Source: Pseudomonas gessardii
Lineage (GTDB): Bacteria > Pseudomonadota > Gammaproteobacteria > Pseudomonadales > Pseudomonadaceae
DNA: 64,000 nucleotides
Assembly: GCF_001983165.1 (NCBI RefSeq)
Contig: NZ_MNPU01000016.1
Location: forward strand, 1 to 64,000
Direction: 5' to 3'
Shown here: positions 8,868 through 18,206 of the stretch, piece after piece
Position numbering within the stretch: the first letter of the stretch is position 1
How the letters are laid out: each line of letters starts with the position of its first letter
Made by a program: the position numbers and the translations under genes
Notes under the pieces: model-generated
What the model was told of the DNA's origin: nothing
Database searches by the model: none
Seen by the model: only the letters and a program-made list of their open reading frames with translations

Positions 8868-10165
8868 TACAGTGCGGCTGTTTCGGGGGCAGGCAGGTGA
8901 CTGGCCCCCAACACCGCCGGCAGCACCCCGGCCCGCAGGTCATTGCCACTGGGTTGCTGGTACAGGCTCAAGCCAAACTCCGGCAGCACCGCCAGCAGGT
9001 AATCAAAGATATCCCCCTGGATCCGCTCGTAGTCGGCCCACGCCGTGGTGCGGGTAAAACAGTAGATTTCCAGCGGTACGCCCTGGGAGGTGGTCTGCAT
9101 CTGGCGCACCATGCAGGTCATGTTCGGCTGGATATCTGGATGGCTCTTCAGATAAGCCAGGGCATAGGCACGGAAGGTGCCCAGGTTGGTCATGCGCCGG
9201 CGGTTGGCCGACAGTTGCGCGCTGTGGCCCTGGGCTTCGTTCCAGGCCTTCAGTTCCGCCTGCTTGCGGCTGATGTAGTCGGTCAGCAGGTGCACCTGGG
9301 TCATGCGCACTTCTTCATCGTCGCGCAGGAAGCGCACGCCCGCCGCGTCGATAAACAGGCTGCGCTTGATCCGCCGCCCGCCCGAGGCCTGCATGCCGCG
9401 CCAGTTCTTGAACGATTCGGACATCAGGCGCCAGGTAGGGATCGAGACGATGGTCTTGTCGAAATTCTGCACCTTGACCGTGTGCAGGGTGATGTCCACC
9501 ACATCGCCATCGGCGCCGACCTGGGGCATTTCGATCCAGTCGCCGACCCGTAGCATGTCGTTGCTGGTCAATTGCACGCTGGCGACAAACGACAGCAGCG
9601 TGTCCTTGTACACCAACAGGATCACCGCCGACATGGCACCCAGGCCCGACAGCAGCAACAGCGGCGAGCGGTCGATCAATGTCGCGACGATGATGATCGC
9701 GCCAAACACGAACAACACCATTTTCGCCAACTGCACGTAGCCCTTGATCGAGCGCGTGCGGGCATGTTCGGTGCGTGCGTAGATGTCCAGCAGGGCGTTG
9801 AGCAGGGCGCTCATGGCCAAGACCTGGAACAGGATAGTGAACGCTAGCGCCACGTTGCCGATAAACAGCGCACTGGTCTTGCTCAGCTCTGGCACCAGGT
9901 GCAGGCCGAACTGGATCACCAGCGACGGCGTCATCTGTGCCAGGCGATGGAAGACCTTGTTGTGGCGCAGGTCATTGAGCCAATGCAGGGCGGGTTGGCG
10001 GCCAAGCAATTTGACGGCGTGCAGGATCAGGTAGCGTGCCACCCGTCCGACCAGCAGGGCCACCACCAACAGCACCAGCAAAGCCAGGCTTGAATGCAGC
10101 AGCGGGTGTTGGTCCAGGGCACCCCAGAGGTCTTGAACGTTGAGCCAGAGCTGTTTGATATCCAT
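8867..10165 (-). CDS. Mechanosensitive ion channel, MscS family (YbdG-like)
   Basis: A 432-residue inner-membrane channel. About four to five hydrophobic helices fill the first 180 residues, followed by the pore-lining helix and the conserved beta domain (VGDWIEMPQVGADGDVVDI, about 206-224) that defines MscS proteins. A long cytosolic C-terminal domain follows. The size and the VGDWIEMP...GDVVDI motif resemble E. coli YbdG, the miniconductance channel, more than the 286-residue MscS. It opens on membrane tension to release solutes during hypo-osmotic shock. The gene is monocistronic and divergent from the DEAD-box helicase gene. Confidence 0.88.
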   Translation of the reverse strand: MDIKQLWLNVQDLWGALDQHPLLHSSLALLVLLVVALLVGRVARYLILHAVKLLGRQPALHWLNDLRHNKVFHRLAQMTPSLVIQFGLHLVPELSKTSALFIGNVALAFTILFQVLAMSALLNALLDIYARTEHARTRSIKGYVQLAKMVLFVFGAIIIVATLIDRSPLLLLSGLGAMSAVILLVYKDTLLSFVASVQLTSNDMLRVGDWIEMPQVGADGDVVDITLHTVKVQNFDKTIVSIPTWRLMSESFKNWRGMQASGGRRIKRSLFIDAAGVRFLRDDEEVRMTQVHLLTDYISRKQAELKAWNEAQGHSAQLSANRRRMTNLGTFRAYALAYLKSHPDIQPNMTCMVRQMQTTSQGVPLEIYCFTRTTAWADYERIQGDIFDYLLAVLPEFGLSLYQQPSGNDLRAGVLPAVLGASHLPAPETAAL

Positions 10166-10358
10166 GGTTTAACGCGATTCTTCTGTAAGACATGACGGGG
10201 CGATTAGAGCATTTAAGTGCTACAAAGTTGTGCAGGCAGACAAATCACCTGACAAAAAATCATCTGTTTGGCCCACTTCGCGTAAAGAAACTCGGCCTGG
10301 GCGCCCGAAACCGTTACCCTATGCAGCTGATTTTTTGTATTTCTTCGAGGTAGCACCC

Positions 10359-11705
10359 GTGTTTTCCCAATTCGCCCTGCACGAACGCCTGCTCAAAGCC
10401 GTGGCCGAGCTTAAATTTGTCGAGCCTACGCCTGTGCAAGCCGCGGCCATCCCGCTCGCGCTCCAAGGGCGTGACCTGCGGGTGACGGCGCAAACCGGGA
10501 GTGGCAAGACCGCCGCTTTCGTCCTGCCGATCCTCAACCGTCTGATCGGCCCGGCCAAGGTGCGCGTCAGCATCAAGACCTTGATCCTGCTGCCTACCCG
10601 TGAGCTGGCCCAGCAGACCTTGAAGGAAGTGGAGCGCTTCTCGCAGTTCACCTTCATCAAGTCCGGCCTGATCACCGGTGGCGAAGACTTCAAGGTCCAG
10701 GCCGCCATGCTGCGCAAGGTCCCGGATATCCTGATCGGCACCCCGGGGCGGATGATCGAGCAACTGAACGCCGGCAACCTGGACCTCAAGGAAGTCGAAG
10801 TGCTGGTGCTCGACGAAGCCGACCGCATGCTCGACATGGGCTTTGCCGACGACGTGCAGCGCCTGGTCGAAGAGTGCGTCAACCGCCAGCAGACCATGCT
10901 GTTCTCTGCTACCACCGGCGGTTCGACCCTGCGCGAGATGGTCGCCAAGGTCCTGAACAACCCCGAGCACCTGCAGGTCAATAACGTCAGCGACCTGAAC
11001 TCGACCACCCGCCAGCAGATCATCACCGCTGACCACAATGTGCACAAAGAGCAGATCCTCAACTGGCTGCTGGCCAACGAGACCTATCAGAAGGCCATTG
11101 TGTTCACCAACACCCGGGCCATGGCCGACCGTATCTACGGGCGCCTGGTGGCTCAGGAGTACAAGGCGTTTGTGTTGCACGGTGAGAAGGACCAGAAGGA
11201 CCGCAAGCTGGCCATCGACCGCCTCAAGCAGGGCGGCGTGAAGATCCTGGTGGCCACCGACGTCGCCGCGCGCGGCCTGGACGTGGAAGGCCTGGACATG
11301 GTGATCAACTTCGATATGCCGCGCAGCGGCGACGAGTATGTGCACCGTATCGGCCGTACCGGGCGTGCCGGCAACGATGGCCTGGCCATCTCGCTGATCT
11401 GCCATGGCGACTGGAACCTGATGTCGAGCATCGAGCGCTACCTCAAGCAGTCGTTCGAGCGCCGTACCATCAAGGAAGTCAAAGGCACCTACAGCGGGCC
11501 GAAGAAGGTCAAGGCCTCGGGCAAGGCTGTGGGCGTGAAGAAGAAAAAGGTCGACGCCAAGGGCGACAAGAAAAAAACCGGTGCCAAGGCGCCGACCAAG
11601 CGCAAGATCGCCAACCGGCCGAAGACCGACAACCTGTCGTTGGTCAGCAAGGACGGCATGGCGCCGCTCAAGCGCCGCAAGCCAGAAGCACCGGCTGCTG
11701 AATAA
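10359..11705 (+). CDS. DEAD-box ATP-dependent RNA helicase, GTG start
   Basis: A 448-residue RNA helicase. Ordered motifs are Q motif near FVEPTPVQAAAIP, motif I AQTGSGKT, Ia PTRELAQQ, Ib TPGRMIEQL, II DEADRMLDMGFADD, III SATTGG, V ATDVAARGLD and VI HRIGRTGRAG. The last 80 residues are a lysine-rich basic tail that probably binds RNA. It unwinds RNA duplexes in ribosome assembly or mRNA turnover. The start is GTG 10359 with GAGG eight bases upstream. The frame is open back to 10230, but that stretch lacks helicase similarity and overlaps the promoter region. The RhlE/SrmB group is likely; the exact subfamily is uncertain. Confidence 0.92.
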   Translation: MFSQFALHERLLKAVAELKFVEPTPVQAAAIPLALQGRDLRVTAQTGSGKTAAFVLPILNRLIGPAKVRVSIKTLILLPTRELAQQTLKEVERFSQFTFIKSGLITGGEDFKVQAAMLRKVPDILIGTPGRMIEQLNAGNLDLKEVEVLVLDEADRMLDMGFADDVQRLVEECVNRQQTMLFSATTGGSTLREMVAKVLNNPEHLQVNNVSDLNSTTRQQIITADHNVHKEQILNWLLANETYQKAIVFTNTRAMADRIYGRLVAQEYKAFVLHGEKDQKDRKLAIDRLKQGGVKILVATDVAARGLDVEGLDMVINFDMPRSGDEYVHRIGRTGRAGNDGLAISLICHGDWNLMSSIERYLKQSFERRTIKEVKGTYSGPKKVKASGKAVGVKKKKVDAKGDKKKTGAKAPTKRKIANRPKTDNLSLVSKDGMAPLKRRKPEAPAAE

Positions 11706-11716
11706 AAGTGGCGCCA

Positions 11717-11747
11717 TAAAAAACTGGACAATGTCCGGTTTTTTTAT
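11717..11747 (+). terminator. Intrinsic terminator after the DEAD-box gene
   Basis: An A-rich arm and CTGGAC pair with GTCCGG around an AAT loop, followed by seven T residues at 11739-11745. It starts 12 bases after the helicase stop. The rest of the gap to copA (11748-11931) shows no clear element apart from a spaced CTGTCA/TGACAG pair at 11845 and 11877. Confidence 0.75.
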
Positions 11748-11931
11748 GCCCTCAGTTTTTCGCCTTGGCCGCCGTTTCCTTCAGTTCCTTGAGCGGTGCC
11801 GGCCAGCAGGAAGTTCAGCTCAATCGCCTCCGGGCCCGTTGAAACTGTCAAATCGGTAATCTGGCACTAAGCCAACTGACAGGCGTCGATCCCTACTCTG
11901 CGGTCATTCAATTGACGGGAACGGAATCGGC

Positions 11932-13749
11932 ATGTACTCCAACACTTCTCGACGAACCTTCGTCAAAGGCCTGGCCGCGGCCAGCCTGCTGGGCGGCGCG
12001 GGCCTGTGGCGGCCGCCGGTCTGGGCCCTGGCCAGCCCCGGGCAACCGGGTGTGCTGGCGGGCAGCGAGTTTGAGCTGTTTATCGGCCAGACCCCGGTCA
12101 ATATCACCGGTAACGTGCGCACCGCGCTGACGATCAACGGCAGTTTGCCGGGCCCGCTGCTGCGCTGGCGTGAAGGCGATACCGTGACCCTGCGCGTGCG
12201 CAATCGCCTGGCGGAGCCGACGTCGATCCACTGGCACGGCATTATCCTGCCGGCGAACATGGACGGTGTGCCGGGGCTGAGTTTCAAGGGGATCGAGCCG
12301 GGCGGGGTGTATGTCTACCAGTTCAAGGTCAACCAGCACGGCACCTACTGGTATCACAGCCACTCCGGGCTCCAGGAGCAGCAAGGGGTCTACGGCCCGC
12401 TGGTGATCGACCCCAAGGAGCCCGAACCCTTCACTTACCAGCGTGACTACGTGGTGATGCTCAGCGACTGGACCGACGAAGATCCCGCCGCCCTGATGAA
12501 AACCCTGAAGAAACAGTCCGATTACTACAACCTGCATAAACCCACCGTGGGCGACTTCATCAAGGATGTGGCCGACAAGGGCTGGTCGGCCACGGCTGCC
12601 GACCGCCTGATGTGGGCGCAAATGAAGATGAACCCCACGGATCTGGCGGACGTCAGTGGCACCACCTACACCTATTTGATGAACGGCCAGGCCCCTGCGC
12701 AAAACTGGACCGGGCTGTTTCGCGCCGGTGAGAAAATCCGCCTGCGCTTTATCAACGGCTCGGCCATGAGCTACTTCGATGTGCGTATTCCAGGCTTGAA
12801 GATGACGGTGGTGGCGGCTGATGGCTTGCCGGTAAAGCCGGTCAATGTGGATGAGTTACGCATTGCCGTGGCCGAGACGTATGACGTGCTCGTCGAGCCA
12901 AGCGAGGCGGCCTACACCCTGTTTGCCCAAGCCATGGACCGTACCGGCTATGCACGCGGCACCCTCAGCCACCAGCCGGGATTGCTGGCGCCGGTTCCAG
13001 CGCTGGACCCGCGCCCCTGGTTGACCATGGACGATATGGGGATGGGCGGCATGGACCACGGCGCCATGGGCGATATGCCGGGCATGGACCATGGACAGAT
13101 GACCGGGATGGACGGCGGGGCGATGCAAGGCATGTCCGGCATGGATGGCCAGAGCATGGCAGGCATGGACCACAGTGCGATGCCCGGCATGGACCACAGC
13201 GCGATGGCGGGGATGTCGATGCCGATGCAAAGCCATCCAGCCAGCGAAAGCAACAACCCGCTGGTGGACATGCAGGCGATGAGCACCTCGCCCAAGCTCG
13301 ACGACCCGGGGATTGGCCTGCGAAACAACGGACGCAAGGTCCTGACCTATGCCGACTTGCGCAGCACCTTTGAAGACCCCGATGGCCGCGAGCCCGGCCG
13401 CACGATCGAGTTGCACCTGACCGGCCATATGGAGAAGTTCGCCTGGTCCTTCGATGGGGTGAAGTTCTCCGATGCCGAGCCGCTGCGGCTGACGTATGGC
13501 GAGCGGGTGCGGCTGGTGCTGGTCAACGACACCATGATGACCCACCCGATTCACCTGCATGGCATGTGGAGCGACCTGGAAGACGAAAACGGCCAGTTCA
13601 TGGTGCGCAAACACACGATCGACATGCCGCCGGGCTCGCGTCGCAGCTATCGGGTGACGGCCGATGCCCTGGGGCGATGGGCCTTCCACTGCCATCTGCT
13701 GTACCACATGGAAATGGGCATGTTCCGTGAAGTCCGGGTGCAAGAGTGA
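11932..13749 (+). CDS. copA: Periplasmic multicopper oxidase, copper resistance protein CopA
   Basis: A 605-residue multicopper oxidase that oxidises Cu(I) and sequesters copper in the periplasm. A twin-arginine signal ([17 protein letters not shown], residues 6-22) exports it folded. Copper ligand motifs appear in order: [13 protein letters not shown] and [11 protein letters not shown] near 100-145, then HPIHLHGMW and [12 protein letters not shown] near the C-terminus. Residues about 365-430 are a methionine-rich block of repeated MDHGAM/GMDHSAM units, as in P. syringae CopA. First gene of copABCD; no copRS two-component pair is present in the window. CueO-like oxidases lack the long methionine block at this position. 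Confidence 0.95.
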   Translation: MYSNTSRRTFVKGLAAASLLGGAGLWRPPVWALASPGQPGVLAGSEFELFIGQTPVNITGNVRTALTINGSLPGPLLRWREGDTVTLRVRNRLAEPTSIHWHGIILPANMDGVPGLSFKGIEPGGVYVYQFKVNQHGTYWYHSHSGLQEQQGVYGPLVIDPKEPEPFTYQRDYVVMLSDWTDEDPAALMKTLKKQSDYYNLHKPTVGDFIKDVADKGWSATAADRLMWAQMKMNPTDLADVSGTTYTYLMNGQAPAQNWTGLFRAGEKIRLRFINGSAMSYFDVRIPGLKMTVVAADGLPVKPVNVDELRIAVAETYDVLVEPSEAAYTLFAQAMDRTGYARGTLSHQPGLLAPVPALDPRPWLTMDDMGMGGMDHGAMGDMPGMDHGQMTGMDGGAMQGMSGMDGQSMAGMDHSAMPGMDHSAMAGMSMPMQSHPASESNNPLVDMQAMSTSPKLDDPGIGLRNNGRKVLTYADLRSTFEDPDGREPGRTIELHLTGHMEKFAWSFDGVKFSDAEPLRLTYGERVRLVLVNDTMMTHPIHLHGMWSDLEDENGQFMVRKHTIDMPPGSRRSYRVTADALGRWAFHCHLLYHMEMGMFREVRVQE

Positions 13750-13759
13750 GGAGCCGACC

Positions 13760-14602
13760 ATGAACCATCTATTTCGACCTGTTGCACTGCTGATCGCCAC
13801 CTGTGCACCGGTGGCGTTGGCGACTGCCCAAACCATGGATCACAGCCAGATGCAGGGCATGGCGCCCGCCAAGCCGGCGGCCACCAGCCACAGTCGCACG
13901 CCGATCCCGGTGTTGACCAACGCAGACCGTGCAGCGGTCTACAACGCACCGGGTGGGCACAAGGTGCATGACAGCGGGATCAACTCGTTGTTTGTCATCA
14001 ATCAGTTGGAATGGCAGGGCTCCGACGATGGCAATGCCCTGGGGTGGGATGTCAACGGCTGGGTGGGCGGCGATATTGATCGCCTGTGGTTGCGCACCGA
14101 GGGCGAGCGCGCCAAGGGCAAGACCGAAAAGGCCGAGGTCCAGGCGTTATGGGGGCACGCCATCAGTCCCTGGTGGGATGTGGTGGCCGGTATGCGCCAG
14201 GACTTCAAGCCAGGCGACAGTCAGACGTGGGCGGCCTTCGGCCTGCAAGGCATGGCCCTGTACAACTTTGAAGCCGAGGCCACGCTGTTTGTTGGCGAAG
14301 GCGGCCAGAGCGCCGCGCGCCTGGAAGGTGACTACGACATTTTGCTGACCAACCGGCTGGTCTTGCAGCCCACCGCCGAAGCCAACTTCTATGGGAAAAA
14401 CGACCCCGGGCGCGGGATCGGTTCCGGCCTGGCAGACACCGAGCTCGGGGTGCGGCTGCGCTACGAAATCCGGCGCGAGTTTGCGCCTTATGTCGGCGTG
14501 ACCTGGAATCGCGCCTACGGCCAGACGGCCGAATACGCCAGGGATGAGGGCGAGGACCGCAACGAGGTGCGCTGGGTCCTGGGTGTACGCCTGTGGTTCT
14601 GA
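13760..14602 (+). CDS. copB: Outer-membrane copper resistance protein CopB
   Basis: A 280-residue protein with a signal peptide ([21 protein letters not shown]) and a CopB-type beta-barrel domain ending in aromatic VLGVRLWF, typical of outer-membrane proteins. It has only one short methionine/histidine segment after the signal ([13 protein letters not shown]), whereas P. syringae CopB carries many such repeats. ATG 13760 follows GAGGAG and lies ten bases after the copA stop. An in-frame earlier ATG inside copA is rejected because it would bury the signal peptide. Thought to bind or move copper across the outer membrane. Confidence 0.93.
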   Translation: MNHLFRPVALLIATCAPVALATAQTMDHSQMQGMAPAKPAATSHSRTPIPVLTNADRAAVYNAPGGHKVHDSGINSLFVINQLEWQGSDDGNALGWDVNGWVGGDIDRLWLRTEGERAKGKTEKAEVQALWGHAISPWWDVVAGMRQDFKPGDSQTWAAFGLQGMALYNFEAEATLFVGEGGQSAARLEGDYDILLTNRLVLQPTAEANFYGKNDPGRGIGSGLADTELGVRLRYEIRREFAPYVGVTWNRAYGQTAEYARDEGEDRNEVRWVLGVRLWF

Positions 14603-14653
14603 TGGACACCACTTTACTAATAACCTGCCGTCATGAGCGGCCAGGAGCCTTGC

Positions 14654-15028
14654 ATGTCTGTGTTTAAAGCGGTTGCGCTGTGTGCTGGACTGTTGATGAG
14701 CGTGCCGGTATTGGCACATCCGACGTTGTTGTCTTCATCGCCAGCCGACGGGGCCAAGGGCGCTGCCCCCGCAACCATCGAGCTGCATTTTTCGGAGAAC
14801 CTGATAACGCAGTTCTCCGGGGCCAAACTGATCATGACCGCGATGCCCGGCATGGCTCATTCGCCTATGCCGGTCAAGGCCAGTGTGTCGGGCGGCAGCG
14901 ATCCTAAGGTGATGTTGATCAAGCCCACGGCGCCGCTGCCGGTCGGGACCTACAGGGTGGACTGGCGTGCGGTGTCGTCGGATACCCATCCCATCACCGG
15001 TAATGTGGTGTTCAGCGTCCAGCCATGA
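14654..15028 (+). CDS. copC: Periplasmic copper-binding protein CopC
   Basis: A 124-residue protein: signal peptide MSVFKAVALCAGLLMSVPVLA, then a CopC beta-barrel. Its mature N-terminus is HPTLLSSSPADG, so the alpha-amino group and His1 can bind Cu(II) together with the Asp and His of SSDTHPITG. The Met-rich loop MTAMPGMAHSPMP provides the Cu(I)-type site. ATG 14654 is chosen because AGGAG lies six bases upstream; ATG 14633 would add seven polar residues before the signal. It probably hands copper to CopD, whose start overlaps its stop codon. Confidence 0.95.
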   Translation: MSVFKAVALCAGLLMSVPVLAHPTLLSSSPADGAKGAAPATIELHFSENLITQFSGAKLIMTAMPGMAHSPMPVKASVSGGSDPKVMLIKPTAPLPVGTYRVDWRAVSSDTHPITGNVVFSVQP

Positions 15029-15951
15029 GTGACTTACTGGGTATCGCCTTGCGGTTTGCGTTGTACCTGGACCTGATGCTGCTGTTTGGCTTGGGGTTGT
15101 TTGCTCTGTATGGCTTGAAGGCGTCGGAACGAGTGTCCGGTGTGGTCTTGAATATCAAGGGCTGGCTGGCCGGCACTGCCATCCTGGGGGTGCTGCTTTC
15201 AATGGCTTCGTTGCTGGTGATGACGCGGGCCATGAGCGGCGAGCAAGCGTGGCAGGCCCTTGGGCCGCATGTGCAGATGATGCTGTGGCAGACCGAGCTG
15301 GGCTTGACCTGGATGCTGCGTATCGGGGCGTTGTGGGTCGCGGTGCTGGCTGTTATGACCGGTGCGGCATGGCCCACCGGCAGTCTATGGCTGGCGACCT
15401 GGGCCGCCGGGGTCGCCCTGGCGACACTGGCCTGGGCCGGTCACGGCGCGATGAGTGACGGGGCGCTGCGCGTCTGGCACTTGATGGCCGACAGCGCACA
15501 CCTGTTGGCGGCCGGCGCCTGGTTCGGGGCATTGGCGGCGTTTGGGTTGCTGTTGCTGCCTGGAAACACGCAGGACATTGCGCCAGTGAGGAGCCTGGCC
15601 AGGGCGCTGACCGGCTTTGAGGTGGTCGGCGCGGTGCTGGTGGCGGTGTTGATAGTCACTGGCGTGGTGAATTACCTGTTGGTGGTCGGGGCGACGCTGG
15701 ACGGGATTACCCAGAGCACCTACGGCATTTTATTCAGCCTGAAACTGGCGTTGTTTGGGGTGATGTTGGCCATGGCGGCACTCAACCGCTTCCATCTGAG
15801 CCCGCTTCTGCTGCGGGCGGTGGAGACCGGCGAGCAGGCAATGGCCTGTCGTGCCCTGCGCCGCAGTTTGAGCCTGGAGTTTGGCGCGGTGCTGCTGATC
15901 CTGGGGTTGGTGGCAGGGCTGGGGACATTGGGCCCGATGTCGTCCGACTAG
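15025..15951 (+). CDS. copD: Copper homeostasis inner-membrane protein CopD
   Basis: A 308-residue polytopic protein with about eight membrane helices and a C-terminal CopD domain (residues about 190-300). Histidines within or next to helices (GHGAMSDG, HLMADSAHLLAAGAWFGAL) are the expected copper ligands. It is thought to import copper from CopC into the cytoplasm. Start ATG 15025 overlaps the copC stop (ATGA), indicating translational coupling. Its stop codon TAG overlaps the stop of the convergent gene on the other strand inside one CTAG. Confidence 0.94.
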   Translation: MSDLLGIALRFALYLDLMLLFGLGLFALYGLKASERVSGVVLNIKGWLAGTAILGVLLSMASLLVMTRAMSGEQAWQALGPHVQMMLWQTELGLTWMLRIGALWVAVLAVMTGAAWPTGSLWLATWAAGVALATLAWAGHGAMSDGALRVWHLMADSAHLLAAGAWFGALAAFGLLLLPGNTQDIAPVRSLARALTGFEVVGAVLVAVLIVTGVVNYLLVVGATLDGITQSTYGILFSLKLALFGVMLAMAALNRFHLSPLLLRAVETGEQAMACRALRRSLSLEFGAVLLILGLVAGLGTLGPMSSD

Positions 15952-16814
15952 GCTGCGCGGCCCTTGAGGCACTTGAGGGACTGGAAGTCGCTGCGCACCT
16001 TATCGATTCTCTGCACCAGCTTCTGGCGTTGCTGCGCCGTGCTTTGGGCCATCACGTCCACCAGCAGGCTGCGGGCGGCGGCTTCGGTCTGGGCATAGGC
16101 CTGGCGATAGTCCGCGGTCCACAGGCTTTCACGGTCTACCAGCAGTTGCTCCATCTTGCGTGGGAAATCGTTGCTGGCCCGTTGCTGGACCGCGGCGATG
16201 AACTGCGCCTGCCACTGGGCGCGGTTGCCGATCCATTGCTGGTTCTGCGCGCCGAGGGCGGTGGACCAGGCCAGCACCCGCGCTTGCTGGCTGGCGCTTA
16301 ACGGGCCCAACCAGGCATCCAGGCGTTTGCTCATGCGCGTGCTGCGGTCCTTGATCTGTTGCTCCAGGGGCGGCTTGAGGTATTCGTCCTGGCGTTTGCG
16401 CAGGTCCTTGGCCAGCGCTGCCTCCATCTCGCGCACCTGTTGCTCATCCAGCCCGCGCAGCAGTTCGATGGCCGATGGGGTGATTTGCCGGGCGACGTCG
16501 GCGATTGCCTGCTTGGCTTCGAGGGTGCGGGTTTGCAGGGCGACATCGCTGACTTGCTGGTGGTCGACCATCTGTTGCAGGCGGTCGAGCCAGTCCAGGT
16601 AGCCGGGCAACTGGGTGGTGCAGTGCCAGGCGAGGTGTTCCTTGAGGGTGTCGTTGAACCAGCTTTTCTGCCCGGCATTCATGTCCAGGTAGTCGTTGAG
16701 GGTCCAGGGGATGATCACGTCGAGGTTGCGGTAGGCCAGGCCCACGCGGTTGCAACCGGCAAGCAGGAGGCTCAGGACCAGCAAGGCCACCAGGATTCTT
16801 AACCGACGCAGCAT
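15948..16814 (-). CDS. DUF6279-type lipoprotein
   Basis: A 288-residue predicted lipoprotein. The signal MLRRLRILVALLVLSLLLAGC ends in a lipobox with Cys21. The rest is strongly helical and charged (for example MEAALAKDLRKRQDEYLKP), with aromatic motifs YRNLDVIIPWTLNDYLDM just after the lipobox. I recognise it as the DUF6279 family, which has no known function. It is convergent with copD, and the two stop codons overlap, so readthrough from one strand would antisense the other. Confidence 0.8.
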   Translation of the reverse strand: MLRRLRILVALLVLSLLLAGCNRVGLAYRNLDVIIPWTLNDYLDMNAGQKSWFNDTLKEHLAWHCTTQLPGYLDWLDRLQQMVDHQQVSDVALQTRTLEAKQAIADVARQITPSAIELLRGLDEQQVREMEAALAKDLRKRQDEYLKPPLEQQIKDRSTRMSKRLDAWLGPLSASQQARVLAWSTALGAQNQQWIGNRAQWQAQFIAAVQQRASNDFPRKMEQLLVDRESLWTADYRQAYAQTEAAARSLLVDVMAQSTAQQRQKLVQRIDKVRSDFQSLKCLKGRAA

Positions 16815-16880
16815 GGGCGAGTCCTTGCGCAGACCAGGGATGTTTATCTGAACCCGTTGGGGGCGTGACAGTTCAGCCCA

Positions 16881-17603
16881 TCAATAAAACGACCGCTCGG
16901 CCTTCAGGGTCAACAGGCCATCGCATTGCGAATTGTGTCCAGAGTAGGCCGAACAGTCGCTGCCGCTGAGGCTGGAGTCGCTGTAGATCAGGTCCAGGTC
17001 CATGCCCATCCACGGTCGGGAGAATTTCACCGACCAATCGCTGAAGCCACGGATCGAGCCGCCCTCCACCGAGGCCGGGGCGCCTAACTGATGAGTGGTG
17101 TACTTCATGCTCACGCCAATGCCAAACGGTTGGGTGCCGCCCAGGTCGGCAAACAGGGTGCTGTCGCGGCGGTCGGGGTCGTTGCCCAGTGACACGCCAA
17201 ACCGATTGCCCAGTAGGTTCAAGCCGCCGTAGAACGCCTGGCTGTCGAGGGGGCTCAGCTTGGGGTAGCTGTAGTGGATCATCCCCAGTTCATAGCCCAG
17301 GGTCTGGTCGAACGGGCGCTTGAAACCCATATAGGAGTCGACTTCCAGGTTGTTGGCAGGCGACAGGCCCATGCTCGGTGAAAACTGGCCGAAATACAGG
17401 CCGCTGGCGTGGGTGAGGTCGAGGCCGCCGTGGAACGCATTGCTGCCCGGGGCAGTGGGTTTGACCAGGCCCTGGGCCATGCTGCGGCTGGGCGTGGTCC
17501 CCAGCTTCAAGTCGAAATCGCCCAGTTCACGCTGGAAAACCTGCGCTTGGGCGAGGGGGCTGGCGAGCAGGGCGCTGACCAGGAAAATGCAGGTTTTGAG
17601 CAT
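16881..17603 (-). CDS. TorF-family putative porin
   Basis: A 240-residue outer-membrane beta-barrel candidate with a signal peptide (MLKTCIFLVSALLASPLAQA, cleaved before QVFQREL). The mature part alternates polar and aromatic residues and ends LLTLKAERSFY, with a terminal aromatic residue as needed for barrel assembly. Motifs such as GSNAFHGGLDLTHASGLYFG match the TorF family (conserved hypothetical TIGR02001). Two cysteines near the C-terminus (SGSDCSAYSGHNSQCDG) could form an extracellular-loop disulfide. The substrate is unknown. Confidence 0.78.
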   Translation of the reverse strand: MLKTCIFLVSALLASPLAQAQVFQRELGDFDLKLGTTPSRSMAQGLVKPTAPGSNAFHGGLDLTHASGLYFGQFSPSMGLSPANNLEVDSYMGFKRPFDQTLGYELGMIHYSYPKLSPLDSQAFYGGLNLLGNRFGVSLGNDPDRRDSTLFADLGGTQPFGIGVSMKYTTHQLGAPASVEGGSIRGFSDWSVKFSRPWMGMDLDLIYSDSSLSGSDCSAYSGHNSQCDGLLTLKAERSFY

Positions 17604-17759
17604 GCATCACTCCATGAAAAGCGAGGAGCAGTAACCGAAGGAATCGGGCAAACGCCCGGTCTAGACGTGTGCAAGCATACCGGCGAAAGCCAGGGATTGA
17701 GGCCCGTTCGTCGATTGGCGTGGTTGAATGTGTGTCGGGGGGATGTTGCTGGCTCTAGT

Positions 17760-17789
17760 CCTAGCGCCTTGATAGGCAAGGCGCTTAGG
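17760..17789. other. Hairpin with about 10 paired bases
   Basis: TAGCGCCTTG pairs with CAAGGCGCTTA around a short loop. It lies between the porin gene start and the stop of the 59-codon gene on the minus strand. There is no convincing T-run on either side. It might end the small gene's transcript. No other feature is visible in 17604-17822. Confidence 0.4.
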
Positions 17790-17822
17790 GACCAGGTGGG
17801 GTGCGTAGGCGGCTTTGCGCGC

Positions 17823-18002
17823 TTACTTCTTACCCAGGGTGATCTGCTTGGACGGGCCGAAGGTCTGGCCGCTCACGCCCTTGGCGATCTGCTGGATTTC
17901 ACCGCCGGACTTGAGGAACGCGGCGATTTGGTTGTTGATCGATTCGCTGGTTTCAACGGCGGGAGCTGGCTTTGCTTTGCTGTTGGATGCTTTTACGCGC
18001 AT
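17823..18002 (-). CDS. 59-residue basic protein with a SutA-like FLxxGG motif
   Basis: A small protein with a basic N-terminus (MRVKASNSKAKPAPAVETS) and a core SINNQIAAFLKSGGEIQQIA, ending SKQITLGKK. The core resembles, by memory and eye, the conserved FLSRGGKVQEI stretch of the RNA-polymerase-associated regulator SutA and short phage-like proteins. That suggests nucleic-acid or polymerase binding but is not proof. ATG 18002 is used; the open frame continues upstream to 18236 but passes through promoter-like DNA (TATAAT at 18105-18100). Codon usage and conserved-looking core support a real gene. Confidence 0.65.
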   Translation of the reverse strand: MRVKASNSKAKPAPAVETSESINNQIAAFLKSGGEIQQIAKGVSGQTFGPSKQITLGKK

Positions 18003-18099
18003 GGCGGCCACTAACCTGTAGAAAATTAACTTGGCCAGGCATCGTACATGAAATGCTTGACAATTGCTTGGTAAATATCTCCCAGGAATAAGCGGCGCG

Positions 18100-18105
18100 A
18101 TTATA
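18100..18105 (-). promoter_or_regulatory. Candidate -10 box for the 59-residue gene
   Basis: On the minus strand this is a perfect TATAAT, about 95 bases upstream of ATG 18002, preceded by an A+T-poor stretch without a good -35 hexamer. It would give a leader of about 90 bases. Inferred from sequence only. Confidence 0.4.
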
Positions 18106-18164
18106 AACGCCCGAAGTTGGTCTTTGATCGAGGTCCTAACTCGCTGTTTTAAATAGAAACCCAT

Positions 18165-18206
18165 GGGTAAAAATAGCCCCTGGCCATCGCAGCACGGCAG
18201 GGGCTC
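18165..18206 (-). terminator. Terminator-like hairpin on the minus strand
   Basis: Reading the minus strand, AGCCCCTG (18205-18198) pairs with CAGGGGCT (18181-18174 region), followed by ATTTTTA. There is no annotated minus-strand gene upstream, because cvfB starts on the plus strand at 18337. It could end a short RNA starting at about 18300, or be a structure in the cvfB upstream region. Confidence 0.45.

Noticed and set aside
10230..10358. Longer N-terminus for the DEAD-box helicase
   Set aside because: It precedes the Q motif by too much, includes unlikely residues and lacks a ribosome site; GTG 10359 is supported.
11845..11882. CTGTCA/TGACAG pair upstream of copA as a cop box
   Set aside because: Only six bases per arm and 26 apart; does not match a copper-regulator box I can recall.
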